Of a stretch of DNA of 64,000 nucleotides, positions 24,056 through 35,530 are shown piece by piece (position 1 is the first letter of the stretch; the number at the start of each line of letters is the position of its first letter). Location: contig OZ026600.1 of NCBI GenBank assembly GCA_964020085.1, positions 38,590,419 through 38,654,418 of the forward strand, given 5' to 3'. This DNA comes from Micromussa lordhowensis (lineage: Eukaryota; Cnidaria; Anthozoa; Scleractinia; Lobophylliidae). Under the pieces are notes generated by a model. The model searched no databases, was not told where the DNA came from, and worked only from the letters and a program-made list of their open reading frames with translations. The position numbers and the translations under genes were made by a program.

Positions 24056-25407
24056 TTTGTTTATACTACAAGGCAAAGAAATTTCGCATCTTGTAACGCT
24101 GTTTAGTCACGCGCGAGTGATTGGTTTTACTACAACATGTGATCAAACATGTGATCGCACAAAGGTCACACATGTTCAAATGATTTTCGCTTCAACTGCG
24201 ATGAAACAGTCCTTGAATACCTGTAAATATCTTTTGAAGGGTACATTTTGAACAGCCTAATCGTCAATCGAAGTTTATCAATAGATTTTTTAACCGATTC
24301 TGCTTGTGTGTAACTTGGACTTTGGGCTTTCATTTAAGCAGCAGGCCGTGAAAATTGTTGGCTATTTATCGTTTCTTTGGTCACCACAGCAGCGGAAAAT
24401 AGTTTCCAGCGGACGACGTTTACTTCTGGTTGCCTACATGCTTCTGAACTATTGAATAAAGACTGAAAGGAACCGTTTTTCGTTCTCTCACCTTCTTCGA
24501 TAGCAGTTAAAAGAGCGCTCGACGATAAAGCTATGCACCGAACTTCGTCAGCTGAGTTGGCCTTCGCTTTGCAGCTCATATCAGGACTCTATCCTTTGCC
24601 TTCCACCTTAAATTGACCAAACAGTGACCTAGATCTTTGTACATTCTTTGCCGTTTCCATATCTTGGTAATTTCCTTTAGCTCTTGCAGTTTTTTCCACA
24701 GAATTTTGAAAATCTTTCCGCCATATTGTTTCGATCATTTAGGTTTCCATGGAAACTGAAATTTTTACATGTAAGTATTTCAAATTTGGCAGAAATACTA
24801 CTGGTCTTAGCCAATCGCATTTAAGAAATTTCTTAGCCTGTAGTATAATATTCAGTTATGGATTTAACTGCGATAGTCTTTCTTCTCATTTATCTTCTGT
24901 TTTTCTTATTTCATTCGAAGTGGTTCACTTCGCAAGCTTGCACTCGTTCTACAGTTTCCTGGACCCTCCTGCTGTAATCAGTTTCATGTATCATTTTGAG
25001 CGATATGCCTCCCTTTGTGAATCGCTTTGTTTGCGATCTACGATTTTTATTTCCTTACTAGCCTGGATTTCACTGGGAAACCTGTCTGTTTAGATGTCCG
25101 CAGTAAAGTGACTGGCGCACTATGAACAGGAAAGCGTACTATCCAATCATCGAGATCTCGTTATCTGAGCCTGTGCGATGCGCGCGCAGTTCCTACAGCC
25201 TCGAGTTGATTTCCCGATATTAAAGTGATTAAGGTCTACAGAGACGGTTATCGTTCAGTATTACCATGCAATTTCACCATTACACGAAATTCTTAGGCGA
25301 TAAAACTACCTATTTCTCGTAGTACTTTTGATTGGTAAAGAGAATTGTGACGTATAATTAATGAACTCGTTTTTGGCGTTCCATAGTGTTCGAACTCCTT
25401 GGCAGAC
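24056..25407. other. Intergenic stretch before TMEM145-like gene
   Basis: No gene recognised. Short ORFs on both strands (24000-25093) have no recognisable domains. A CCAAT pentamer occurs at about 25143, some 260 bases before the downstream ATG, as the only promoter-like element I noticed. Confidence 0.4.
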
Positions 25408-26859
25408 ATGTTTCATCAAAAAATGCAAAGAATTTACTTGGTTTTTGTTCTTTTGTTATCGATCTTTGGTATAGTTTCTGGAAAATATGTATCCGGAACT
25501 ATCAGCAACGGCCAGAAGTGGGTGCTGGTTTCTGACTTTTCCTTCATCGACGATATCGGCCAGTTAATATACGATGTCAAATATTCAGTAACCGATGAAT
25601 GTTGTCCGAGCCTGGCTTATTACTCTCCTGACTCTTATGAATCTGTTTCCTCCAATGACAACATGGATTGTTCATCCAAGATGTCTTATGCTGAAGGTGT
25701 GCTTACATTCCAAAATGTACTGCCGAACGTTTCAAGCAACACTGGAAACTTTTCCACACAGTGCTTTTCAAGCGACGCCACTAATCTTCGGAAATGCTCG
25801 GGAAAACTTCAGCTCCAATCGACACGCGATCAATGGTGGTTCTTCGTATTAAGCCATTGCAACAGTACCAACGGTTTAGACATTTCCTATGAGTTCACTT
25901 TCACGAACGGAGACTCGTGGGAGAAGCACTTATCGGCTGAAGAAATGCATAGTCTCGAATATAAAGCAGTGCCCCTTACTGGCAGTATTTTGTTATTTGT
26001 AGTCGGTTTAATTTTCGCACGCCAGCTTCTTCACCAAAATAAGATCCACCAGGCGTACAAATGTTTTATGACGACTCTAACCTGCGAAGTAGTCGCTCAG
26101 GTGTCTGACTATATTTACTACACGCATTACGTTGGCAATGGAATGCCACTTGATCTTTTACAAACAGGCACTGAAATGTTACATTCCATAAGTGAAGTTA
26201 TCTTCGTTGTTCTACTCATTCTGTTGGCAAACGGTTGGACAATAACCACAGCTAATTTCGACCACGGAAAGCTAATGAGGCTCAAGGTTTTCCTTTGGTT
26301 CTACATCTTCACCTACGAAATTCTTTTCATTTTCAAAAAGTTCTTTGATTCAGAAGCATCACACATTTCGTTTGAAAGCTATCTGGACATTGCTCTTCGT
26401 GGTTTGAGAACACTGGCTTGGGCTTGCTTTTTATACGGCGCTTTGTTTTCCATCAAAAGACATCCCGAAAAGAAAAAATTCTACAATTACTTCGCAAGTT
26501 TTTATTCCGTATGGTTCGTTTTTCCGTCACTTTCTGCACTAACGTCCTCCATTTTGTTTAACGAATTACAGCAACCAGGATATTTACGACTCTTTCGCCT
26601 GGTGAGTCCTCTGATTTGTTTCCTGGGATTCGCTGGGCTTCTCTTTATCATGCGACCAAGCAAAGTTGATACCAATTTTCCCTTTCATGTACGCGGTAAC
26701 GAAGTGGACGCAGTGGAAGCTCAAGAGATATCCTCTTTTCAACATGCAGATGCTTTCGTGGATCTAGGCAACCAGTATGCCGCGAGTCTGAACATCAATC
26801 AAACTAATGTGGAAACACGAGAAAGGGATGACAAAACTGCTCTTGGTTTTCGTTTGTGA
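25408..26859 (+). CDS. TMEM145/GPR180-family seven-transmembrane protein, intronless
   Basis: 483 residues in one exon. I start at ATG 25408 (G at -3); a second ATG at 25423 would also keep the signal peptide. Residues about 5-25 (IYLVFVLLLSIFGIVSG) are a signal peptide. A cysteine-containing luminal/extracellular domain follows, with the family-like WWFFVLSHCN and YEFTFTNGDSWEKHLSAEE. From about residue 193 there are seven hydrophobic segments, beginning TGSILLFVVGLIFARQLL and ending ICFLGFAGLLFIMRPSK, then a soluble tail with NFPFHVRGNEV. This matches the GPR180/TMEM145 (intimal-thickness-receptor-like, GOST) fold in order and length. The molecular role of the family is not settled; trafficking or signalling is inferred. 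A candidate poly(A) signal AATAAA lies about 730 bases downstream (27593). It could be an old retrocopy, but it is intact. Confidence 0.88.
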   Translation: MFHQKMQRIYLVFVLLLSIFGIVSGKYVSGTISNGQKWVLVSDFSFIDDIGQLIYDVKYSVTDECCPSLAYYSPDSYESVSSNDNMDCSSKMSYAEGVLTFQNVLPNVSSNTGNFSTQCFSSDATNLRKCSGKLQLQSTRDQWWFFVLSHCNSTNGLDISYEFTFTNGDSWEKHLSAEEMHSLEYKAVPLTGSILLFVVGLIFARQLLHQNKIHQAYKCFMTTLTCEVVAQVSDYIYYTHYVGNGMPLDLLQTGTEMLHSISEVIFVVLLILLANGWTITTANFDHGKLMRLKVFLWFYIFTYEILFIFKKFFDSEASHISFESYLDIALRGLRTLAWACFLYGALFSIKRHPEKKKFYNYFASFYSVWFVFPSLSALTSSILFNELQQPGYLRLFRLVSPLICFLGFAGLLFIMRPSKVDTNFPFHVRGNEVDAVEAQEISSFQHADAFVDLGNQYAASLNINQTNVETRERDDKTALGFRL

Positions 26860-29430
26860 ATGTACTTATCGCAAACGGTTACTCATTAAGCAGTCTATGC
26901 GTAACCTTATATGAAGTAATGTCCTAACGTTTGCTTTCTGTTTCTTCTTTTGTTGTTTTCGTTTCGCTTATAACTCTGAAGTTAATGAATTATTTTTAAC
27001 TAAGGAGTCAAACTTAAGTAGTGTAACTGATTTTTTATGATCACGATCTGATCATCTTAGAAAATTCAGCCGTAAGAAAACTGTGAAAAAACAAACGCAA
27101 GCACAAAACTACAAAGCAAAATCAGAATCGCCTTTACAACAAGGGAACGCATTTGAAACCTTGCATGACTTGTTTTCCTTACCTCAAGGGGCTGGTACTC
27201 TAAAAGCTGTAGAAATTTATCAATTAATGTTGTTAACGGGAACATCTTTTACATTTTACTGAACCAACGAATCTTCTGTTTTTGCAACTGAGTTTGTGGT
27301 TTCACAGAGGGTTCTATTCACATTTATAGTCAGATTTTTAATTAACGCCGGTTTGTGATGATAATGTTATGCTGTTAATTATATCTTAATTAATTCTGTA
27401 ACCATGCTGTCACCTGCGTCGAACAGATTGTCATTTATGTTACGCTGGCGACCACGCTGGCAAGCCTTTGAAAACTTCAAGCAGAGACTAACGGCTAATA
27501 AACTGAAACTGGAAAGCGTTTATTATAGTTTGGTTTAGTTTATTACGTTTTATTATTTACCTATAGATCGTTCTCTTTTCCTTGTTCCAGTTAATAAAAG
27601 AAGTGTTACGCTGGAGAAAGAATTGATTATATTTTTTAAAATATTCAAAGTTTGAGACAATTACCCATAGATCCATAGGGTCGGTGCTGAATACATTGCT
27701 AACAGCTGTAGTTGCTAATCATAATTCCAAATTCCACTCCACGTTAAAACTATTTTCACGCATGAATAATCGAAATAAGAAAGTTTTATGTACAGAGCTA
27801 AATCGCGTTTGAAGTTGATGTTAAAGAATCAGTTTCTATGAAGCATGAAGATTGTACATCACTTGCATGGAGTTAACAACACTGGAAAATCTTATACATT
27901 GACAATTACCTCCAGTTGTGGAATGAATGTCAAACTCGTTCTTTCATTAGTATTTTTATTAGCATTGAAAATCACCAGAACGGTTATCTATGCTTATAAA
28001 AACGAGCTGAACAATGGGATATCTTCTTCCAGCTTATTTCTTTGTCTTCAGATAGACGCTAAAACATCCCAACACAATATGGTTGATTCACGGCAGAATG
28101 CGTGCACTGATTACTTGAAAAGCTCCGAAATTAGTGCAAATTACGCTTTGGCGGTCGAACCAGGATATATCACAAGAGGGATTTACATCTGTGGAATCGA
28201 TACTTTTCCTGTTGAATTCATACATGCGCGCTGCACGATTATAAACGGCAATTTTTAGCGAGGAGTTACTTGCGGAGAAAATCCTTTCTACTTGGTGTGT
28301 TTAAGGATGTGTCTGTCAAGATCCTCGGACTCTAGTACAATGGCAAAGTGAAATTACTTCCAAAGATATGTGGCTTAATGCTTAAAAAGAGAAAGCAAAA
28401 TACAACTGACTTAAAGTTTTAGATAGAACTGACTGATACAAACCCGTGTTAAACGAATTTGTTCGGTTCAATATTTGGTACGTTTGTCCTAAATATACCA
28501 ATTTTTTCATTACATGCAGTCCATGCAAAGGCTATCCATGCCGCATTCTTGCTCTTCAAGATAAAATATGATAGATAGTATTAAAGAACTGATCTACCAT
28601 GCATCTGCATGAAATCTCAGTGACTTGGCCAGAGGTATCGTTTATACGGTGGCCAGTAATCGAATCGAGTAGATAATCAAAGATTTCAGTGATAAATTGA
28701 AGAAAGTTGGTCCATAAAGATGGTACGGCAGTACTAATAGACTTTGACTGAATACCGGAGAAAAATCAATACATTTTGACAAACGACGAAGATGAAAATA
28801 CCATGAGAGCAAGTTTAAATTTAAATTTAGCTTGGGACTACACACTTAAGTAATAAGTTTACTTTCTGCTTTACAGTACTATTGTTTCATCTCAAGATCT
28901 CACTCAGCTAAATTACGGTACCCTGCCTTAAGTTACCGGTATCTTCTTGTAACATAGCTGTTTTATTTCTTTGATTTCTGCGTCAATACAAGTTATTACT
29001 TATAGCAAGCTATTGAATTCCATAGAAACAGACTGAGCACGTTCTCCACATTTGCGAACCGACCAACAGACCTTCAAAACAAGCAAAATACCTTTATCGA
29101 TATGTCGCAAGATGGATAATAAAATGTCAATATTGGCTTGCAATTGACCTAACGCAAGGGCCCCTCAGAATAGCAAGCGGCAAAATAGAGTGTCTGCCAC
29201 GTATTACCCTGCCAGGTTATATCTGAGTTATTTTATAGTTCAATGATAAACGGCTGCCTAATGTTTGATCAAACTTGCTATTGTTTGAGTCACAATACAC
29301 ATCTTTTCGCGCGTGCGATTGCAGCGGTATAATTAGTGAATTGAAAGTTCTCAACAAAACAAAACCTACCTCCGTGAGCAAAATATTTGAAAATAAGCCT
29401 AAAGGTTTGAAGTTGTATCGTTCCTAAATA
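26860..29430. other. Intergenic, no gene recognised
   Basis: AT-rich. A 137-codon ORF at 27845-28258 has no recognised domain and is probably chance. It holds the likely 3' end of the TMEM145-like transcript (AATAAA near 27593). No repeat family was recognised. Confidence 0.4.
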
Positions 29431-29438
29431 ATTTTCCT

Positions 29439-29999
29439 TTAACGTATTGCCATCCTCACTTTCATCGTTTCCTTTTGGGCGAGTTTGAGCAATTCGTCGG
29501 GTATTTTGAGAGAAAAGTAACAGTTATGCTTTAAAACCCAGCGGGTAACTTGTTGATATAACAATGCTTCAATCCATTTTCCGTTTTGCACTTTCATATG
29601 TTTTGGATTTGGATTGTAATTTTTGTTATTCAAATCCACTAGTGCGGTGTTATAGAAATCTGCAATGACAGGCACAATATCTTTGAGAGGAACTGAGCTT
29701 TCCCATCTTGCAACCTCAAGTGAATCTTGAAACACATTTGCTTGATATTCACCAAATAAGAATTCTCTCCTGAAAACGTGGAAACCGCAGATTGCACCAG
29801 AAACCATGTTTGCATCAGCTCGTAACGGAGTGTCGTTGATGAGAGCAATACAGCGGCCGTGTTGTGAAGCAGGTGTACCGCATAAATCTCGAAGAACTTC
29901 AAGCGGGAGACATAGCAGTGAGTCTGTTGTGAGCAGCCTTGTCTTAGCTTGCTGGATACAAAGATCAGTAAGGCGTGGAACTCCAGAAACCGTTTTCAT
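29439..29999 (-). CDS. Uncharacterised 186-residue protein
   Basis: ATG at 29999 on the - strand, uninterrupted to a stop at 29439. I do not recognise the family. The first 40 residues (VPRLTDLCIQQAKTRL...CLPLEVLRDLCG) resemble a leucine-rich, BC-box/F-box-like helix pair of the kind seen in Elongin-A- or ZYG11-type proteins, but this is only pattern similarity. The rest is mixed, with no membrane segment or signal peptide, and a basic C-terminus (KETMKVRMAIR). It has no repeat hallmarks, unlike its neighbours. It may be a single-exon gene, a terminal exon, or a decayed copy of a multi-exon gene. Confidence 0.45.
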   Translation of the reverse strand: MKTVSGVPRLTDLCIQQAKTRLLTTDSLLCLPLEVLRDLCGTPASQHGRCIALINDTPLRADANMVSGAICGFHVFRREFLFGEYQANVFQDSLEVARWESSVPLKDIVPVIADFYNTALVDLNNKNYNPNPKHMKVQNGKWIEALLYQQVTRWVLKHNCYFSLKIPDELLKLAQKETMKVRMAIR

Positions 30000-30295
30000 T
30001 TTCTTTGCTGATGAACAGACTCAATCAGTTTCCAATGAAGTTACGGATGTGACGCTAGCTTGTAGCCTCTATACAGACGCGGCCTGCGCGCACTCTTGTG
30101 GTTTCTCACTATTTCTTAGCAATGTCACTGGGCTTTCATGTTTCGCCTCTCTAGCTCGATGTATAAATGATATATGACATACGGATTTAAAACTAAGTTC
30201 AGTGGCGTCAAAATTGTTATTGTTTACAGAGGATCTATTTTCCAAGTTGAGTAGCTCATACCCATCTTAGAAATACTGAAATACTGAAACCAGCA

Positions 30296-30405
30296 TGGAA
30301 TCACTACACCACAAGGACAGAACCGCATCGTTGGATCGACAAAGTTAAGCCCAGTTGGCGGGGTTAGTATTTGGTTGGGTCACCTCCTGCCTCCGTGTTG
30401 TAATG
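30296..30405 (+). pseudogene. 5S rRNA-derived sequence
   Basis: The order of 5S internal promoter elements is visible: CATCGTTGGATCGACAAAGTTAAGC (box A region, given here as positions 30328-30350), then GTTAGTATTTGGTTGGGTCACC (box C region, 30363-30384). The 5' end also resembles 5S. Several conserved positions differ (GTCACCTCCTGCC instead of GAGACCGCCTGGG), so it is a pseudogene or the head of a 5S-type SINE. Confidence 0.65.
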
Positions 30406-31110
30406 AAATGTTTTCTTCCCTTTCCAAGGCGATATCAGTGACTGCAGTGCTCCCAACCCTGTCTACTGTCTTTTCTTCTTTTCATCAAGTATTGTTCATA
30501 TCATTTCGCCCGTGCCGTATGAATTATAGCGAAGCGCATCGTTAGAATTTTTCTCAATTCTCCTGTCCGTTTATCGGTTAAAAAATTTAAACAAAGCGTT
30601 AATCATTCGAAAATTCATACACGTCATCAAGTTTGTAATTTTCTATATGTAGATGATTTCTGCGGTGAGATGTTTAGTACTTGTGCATCAGAAATGCAAA
30701 GAACAAATAAGAAACATTGGCAATAAAATTTAAGCTAATCACTCGGTGAGGAAATCGTTTCACTAATAGAACATTTTCAATATATTAAAATTCAGCTTGA
30801 TAGTGAGGCTTAGAGGACACAAACAAAAGAAATGAATAAACCTGGTCATTCAATAAATAAATTTAGACGCTGTGTAGCACTTTGTGTTAACCTTGGATGT
30901 AAAAAAATGTTCATTAGAAAGTGCTCAATTCAGTTAATTCGAGACATTTCGGGAATAACCCCTTCATCAGTCAGGATGTTTCAGCGTTAGGCCGGAATCA
31001 AACGTTCACAGTGCACGCGCGTCCAATGCTGCACATGTTATTTGAAACATGCGCGCGCGAGGAGTTAAATAAATTTAAAGTCTATGTTCATGCCGCTGGG
31101 GGCAAGCGTT

Positions 31111-31521
31111 TTAAGTTTGAAGATCAGCCTTCTTTCTACTCTTTGTCTGGATGCAGTACCACCGTTCACCTGCTTGACTACCGTCTTTCATGTCCTGGAT
31201 GTTGCTGTGGTCGGCCAGATTAAATTGCTCGGCCACGAGAAAACCTCCTCCATGATAGCGGGAATTATGACTGTATCCCTCCACAGACCGAAGGTGCTCA
31301 CCAAAACGGTCCGAAAGTTTACGGCTGGTTTCTCCAATGTACAACATGTGACATCGCTGGCAAAGGATCGCATAGATCACGCCGGTAGCAGTACAATCGG
31401 ACCGCCTATTGAGGTGAACACTTCCACCCGTGGAAGTCATCGTATCAGTCTTCGCCGTGAAGTTACAGGTGCGACACCTAGGTCGGTTGCATGGAAATGT
31501 TCCTGGTGGTGCTTCCAACAT
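31111..31521 (-). pseudogene. Inverted copy of Penelope GIY-YIG endonuclease
   Basis: The - strand repeats the endonuclease part of 32605-32930 (VIYAILCQRCHMLYIGETSR), then diverges into GSQAGERWYCIQTKSRKKAD, which in the other arm is deleted. It forms the left arm of the inverted structure. Confidence 0.82.
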
Positions 31522-32967
31522 CTCTGCCTACCTTGATTCCGTTATGGCTCCATTAGTAAAACAACTCAGTCCAACTTATGTCAAAGATTCAAGCCATGCA
31601 CTTCAAATCTTGGAGTCATTTTCTTTTACGGGCAGCCATCGATATGTGTTCACTACGGACATCAAGTCGCTTTATACCGTTATTCCAAACAACGATGGCC
31701 TACAAGCCTTAAAGTACCACCTCGACTTGCGTCCAGAACAGCAGCCACCAACTCACACACTTGTTCGACTGGCTGAACTTGTCCTTAACTTACACTGTTT
31801 GATTTTGATGGCAATCATTACCAACAGGTCGGAGGTGTTGCTATGGGAACGAAAATGGGGCCCAACTATGCGTGCTTGTTTGTTGGTTACGTCGAGGGAA
31901 AAATGTTTGAAGAATATCAAGGAAGAAAGCCAGCCTTGTACAAACGGTACATCGATGACGTCCTTGGTGCATCCTCTGATACTCGACAAGATCTCGAGAA
32001 CTTCATACATTTTTGTTCCACCTATGATCCTGCTCTTAAGTATACTTTTGAGATAAGTGAGTCCTAGGTACCATTCCTGGACCTTTGTGTTTCTATTTCC
32101 AACAACAGAGTAACCACTACCATTCACTACAAAGCCACAGACACTCACAACTACCTCGAGTATAATTCCTCGCACCCCACTCATTGCAGGAACGCCATTC
32201 CATTCAGTCAATTCTTCCGTCAGCGTAGGATCTGTTCTGATGATGGGGACTATGATATCAAGTCTGCCGAAATGGCGTCATTCTTTCAGTACAGAGGCTA
32301 CCCCCGAAGCTTAATTACTAGAAGCCGGCAGCGAGCAAAGGAAATAAGCCGGGAAAGAGCTCTCCGCAAAAGTGACCGCGAACACGGTAGCCAACGATCG
32401 GGAAAAGTGCCCCTGGTGCTCAATTTCCATCCCAGTAACCACGAGGTTAAGAAAATCCTCCTGACGAATTTCCACATTCTGAGAGAGGACCCAAGCACTG
32501 CGCACATATTTAACAGCCAACCCTTGTGCGTCCATCGGCGAGAAACTAACCTCCGTGACATCTTGGTCCATAGTACCTTTGCCTCCCGCCCTGAGCAAGA
32601 CCAAGCACCACCAGGAACATTTCCATGCAACCGACCCAGGTGTCGCATCTGTAACTTCACGGCGAAGACTGATACGATGACTTCCACGGGCGGAAGTGTT
32701 CACCTCAATAGGCGGTTCGATTGTACTGCTACCGGCGTGATCTATGCGATCCTTTGCCAGCGATGTCACATGTTGTACATTGGAGAAACCAGCCGTAAAC
32801 TTTCGGACCGTTTTGGTGAGCACCTTCGGTCTGTGGAGGGATACAGTCATAATTCCCGCTATCATGGAGGAGGTTTTCCCGTGGACGAGCACTTTAATCT
32901 GGCCGACCACAGCAACATCCAGGACATGAAAGTGACGGTGGTGAACATAGACTTTAAATTTATTTAA
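31517..32967 (+). pseudogene. Penelope-like RT and GIY-YIG endonuclease, frameshifted
   Basis: The RT part shows YVFTTDIKSLYTVIPNNDGL, then in another frame MGTKMGPNYACLFVGYVE and the catalytic YIDDVLG. A frame change lies near 31800-31845 and a stop follows at about 32066. A long ORF (32272-32967) ends in the endonuclease: CRICNFTAKT, then GVIYAILCQRCHMLYIGET (GIY-YIG-type VIYAI/YIG) and SRKLSDRFGEHL. RT function is lost by the breaks. Confidence 0.85.
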
Positions 32968-33155
32968 CTCCTCGCGCGCGCATGTTTCAAATAACATGTG
33001 CATCATTGGACGCGCGTGCACTGTGAACGTTTGATTCTGGCCTAACGGCTGAAACATTCTGACTGATGATGAAGGGGTTATTCCCGAAACGTCTCGAATT
33101 AACTGAGTTGAGCACTTTCTAATGAACACTTTTTTACATCTATGGTCATTCAATA

Positions 33156-33314
33156 GACCATTTCCGATAGATCAAAATTCTAACTTGGCTCCGAGGCTTG
33201 GGGGAATAAAACAAAAGAAATCACAACGAGGTTGAGGGATGGATAATTAATTTCTTTTGTTTTATTCCCCAAGCCTCGGAGCCACGTTAGAATTTTAATA
33301 TATCGGAAATGGTC
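33156..33314. repeat. MITE family A, copy 3
   Basis: TIRs GACCATTTCCGATAGATC / ATATATCGGAAATGGTC with a long palindromic interior (CCGAGGCTTGGGGGAATAAA / TTTATTCCCCAAGCCTCGG). It sits directly beside the Penelope right edge. Confidence 0.8.
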
Positions 33315-33389
33315 TGTTTCCTTTGTTTGTGTCCTCTAAGCCTCATTGCCAAGCTGAATATTAATATATTGAAAACAGTCTATTGGTCG

Positions 33390-34850
33390 AAAATTACTTG
33401 AACTTTGCTACGACTGCGAAAGCCTTATACATCGGTCAGCGGATTCACAAAAAGCGAAGGAAGGATCAAGTGAATCTCCCATCCATACTTTCCAAGTCAA
33501 AAAGGTATAGAATTTGACCATCTGCTCTGACATAGGCTATATTTTGTTCTCTGGCTTGGCATTGGGTATTTTTTTCCGTATCAACATTTGAAGCTCTTTG
33601 GAAATGCTCACGCAGATAGACGCCATGTCTGTTTAGCTGCCGTCATATCTAAGAGCCGAGTACTAATTTTAGAGGTCTTAAATTGGGTAGCGATATTTCG
33701 CTCAGGTCTGAAGTAGGGTATGGAAAATCGCGGTACATTTTGGTCTGAAAGAGGATACAGGTTTCAAGGCTTGGGCCGCACACTGCTACCGAAACCTTTG
33801 AGGAGTACTTCCCGGGCTATAAACTGATCTTCCATGTGAGGTTTACGAAGTAGATGGTATTTTTTAATATTTTCTAAAATGCAAAATGTGTCTATACAAA
33901 AATTTTTCTCATACAATGTCTGGAAATGATTATCCAGAAACTTGCGTGACTTTTCAGTCGTTGTGACATTCAGAGATTCTGATCATCGCCTTCTCATAGA
34001 TTGTGGAAACTGTGACCCAATCAATGACACGCCAATGATAGCCAAAGAAAACTTACAAGGTCATCGACATATGGCTGCTGTGATAAACCCTGTCAGCTGT
34101 AACAGTTTCCACTTGCCTAGTTCCTGGGCCTCGTCACTGGTAACGTAGTCCGAGTGAAGAAGCAAGACCTGGATAGAGATGTGTTAGAAGTTTTGTCTCA
34201 ACTTTTAACTAACACCATTAAATCAATCCTGAAAGAGCTCTCTCCCTTAGAAGAAACCTGCAAGAAAACATTCGCTGGAAGCGTTATTTTGTGATCAGCA
34301 AGTTTCATGGCAGGTGTGACTGAAAAATAATTAACTAGCGAAATTGAATTTAACCTGGCTTGCCTGGATGTTTTTCTGCATGACCCATTTTTAGTCAATG
34401 CAAGACTCACCATACAAGCGCCCGGCAACTCCCGAGCTGTGCCGTGCAGAATGCTTCTCCTCTCGGTACATGCCACCTGTCAGAACACCATCACAACAGC
34501 AGATACCCTGACGCAACACCAACGACAACAACAGTTCGGATCTTGGATGCTGCAAATCAATTCGAAGAAAACCAAGAAAATCCCATTAACTTCCGAATGG
34601 ACACCTATCAGGAGAGATTTTGAAAATGAATTGATTAAAAAGTTAAACGGTAAAAAAATTTTAGAACACATTTATAAAAGTGAAGGACGTTTCGGTGCTA
34701 CGTTACGCCATTATCAAGTTAAAAAGTGAAGAGTATAAAGTGTGAAGTGAATATATAATGTTTGAAAAAAAAATAAAAATTTACATAAAATGCTTGCGGG
34801 TCCTGTGGGTATAAGAAACACAGAAAGAAAAAAATAGCAATAATAATAAA
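33390..34850. other. Unassigned stretch between Penelope-like elements
   Basis: No gene or repeat family recognised. ORFs at 33942-34148 and 34439-34729 (+) have no known domains. The second has a glutamine/lysine-rich composition and is probably chance or decayed transposon sequence. Confidence 0.35.
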
Positions 34851-34863
34851 AATGTAAAAAAGT

Positions 34864-35530
34864 GTCACGTAAACAGTTTGGCGCAAATGGAGTCGGCTTG
34901 CGTGTTAAGAGAAGGCTTGATGTCCTTTATGTACAACATCTCGTAGACCAAACAATCAAACTTGCTCTTACATTTCCTCAGAACTTTGAAGAGGTGGTCA
35001 ATCTTTCGTCTGTTGTTGCCATGCTGTATTCCAAGGTGTTTCCCAATGGCTGCGTTGATATAAGTGTCGGCAGTGTACCCGACATAATTTGCCTTGCACA
35101 AATCACATTGAAATAAGTACACAACCCATTGAGTGTTAACGATCGGGGGCTTGTTTTCCTTGACACTCAGGGTTTGCAACAGTTTTTTGCTTGTAAAGAT
35201 GGGCTTAACGTTAACATCGATCTTGGCTCCCAGAGAATAGATATCCCTGCGCACGCGATCGGCAGATCGCTGATCTTTAGAGGCAATACTATGTAAACAG
35301 ATGGGTCTGCTGAAGGCAACGGGTGTCAAGTTTCTTTATCTGGTTCCTGGCTGAACTTATTTATGCTGGAATCAACCAATCGTTTTGGATAGTGCAGCTT
35401 TCAAAACATGGTGCGTAGTTCGTTGTAAATGCTTCTTTGGTGAAAGATAGACGGTACGCACGGTTAACCATCGTGTTGACCAGACCTTTCTTGTATCTGC
35501 TGTCGACGTGGCTTTGAAAATGAAGTAGCA
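34864..35530 (-). pseudogene. Second Penelope-like element fragment (RT tail and GIY-YIG)
   Basis: The - strand codes for the end of RT (NTMVNRAYRLSFTKEAF near 35450), then after stops the 154-codon part to 34865 with VVYLFQCDLCKANYVGYTAD (GIY-YIG-type) and KCKSKFDCLVYEMLYIKDI. It differs strongly in sequence from the 31-33 kb element, so it is another family. Confidence 0.78.

Larger units (their letters stand above)
30856..33143 (+). mobile_element. Penelope-like retroelement with large inverted arms, defective
   Basis: An RT plus GIY-YIG endonuclease unit on the + strand is preceded by an inverted copy of its own 3' part. Left arm about 30898-31512 and right arm about 32612-33138 are inverted complements; the left arm has about 100 extra bases near 31092-31190. 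GGTCATTCAATA occurs at both outer edges (30844-30855, 33144-33155) and is a plausible 12-bp target duplication. Penelope elements often carry such inverted 5' pseudo-LTR arms. Confidence 0.78.
30769..33380. mobile_element. MITE family A, copy 2, split by a Penelope-like element
   Basis: The left end GAACATTTTCAATATATT (30769) and right end AATATATTGAAAACAGTC (33380) are inverted and flanked by TA. Inner parts also pair (GAGGCTTAGAGGACACAAAC / GTTTGTGTCCTCTAAGCCTC). The Penelope-like element and another MITE lie between the halves. Confidence 0.7.

Noticed and set aside
24334..25093. ORFs 5' of the TMEM145-like gene
   Set aside because: No recognised domains or conserved splice structure; likely decayed repeat or chance.
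27845..28258. 137-codon ORF as a gene
   Set aside because: No domain, signal or neighbour supports it; length is within chance for AT-rich DNA.
34439..34729. 96-codon ORF with Gln/Lys-rich sequence
   Set aside because: No recognisable domain, starts at an out-of-context codon and lies among transposon fragments.
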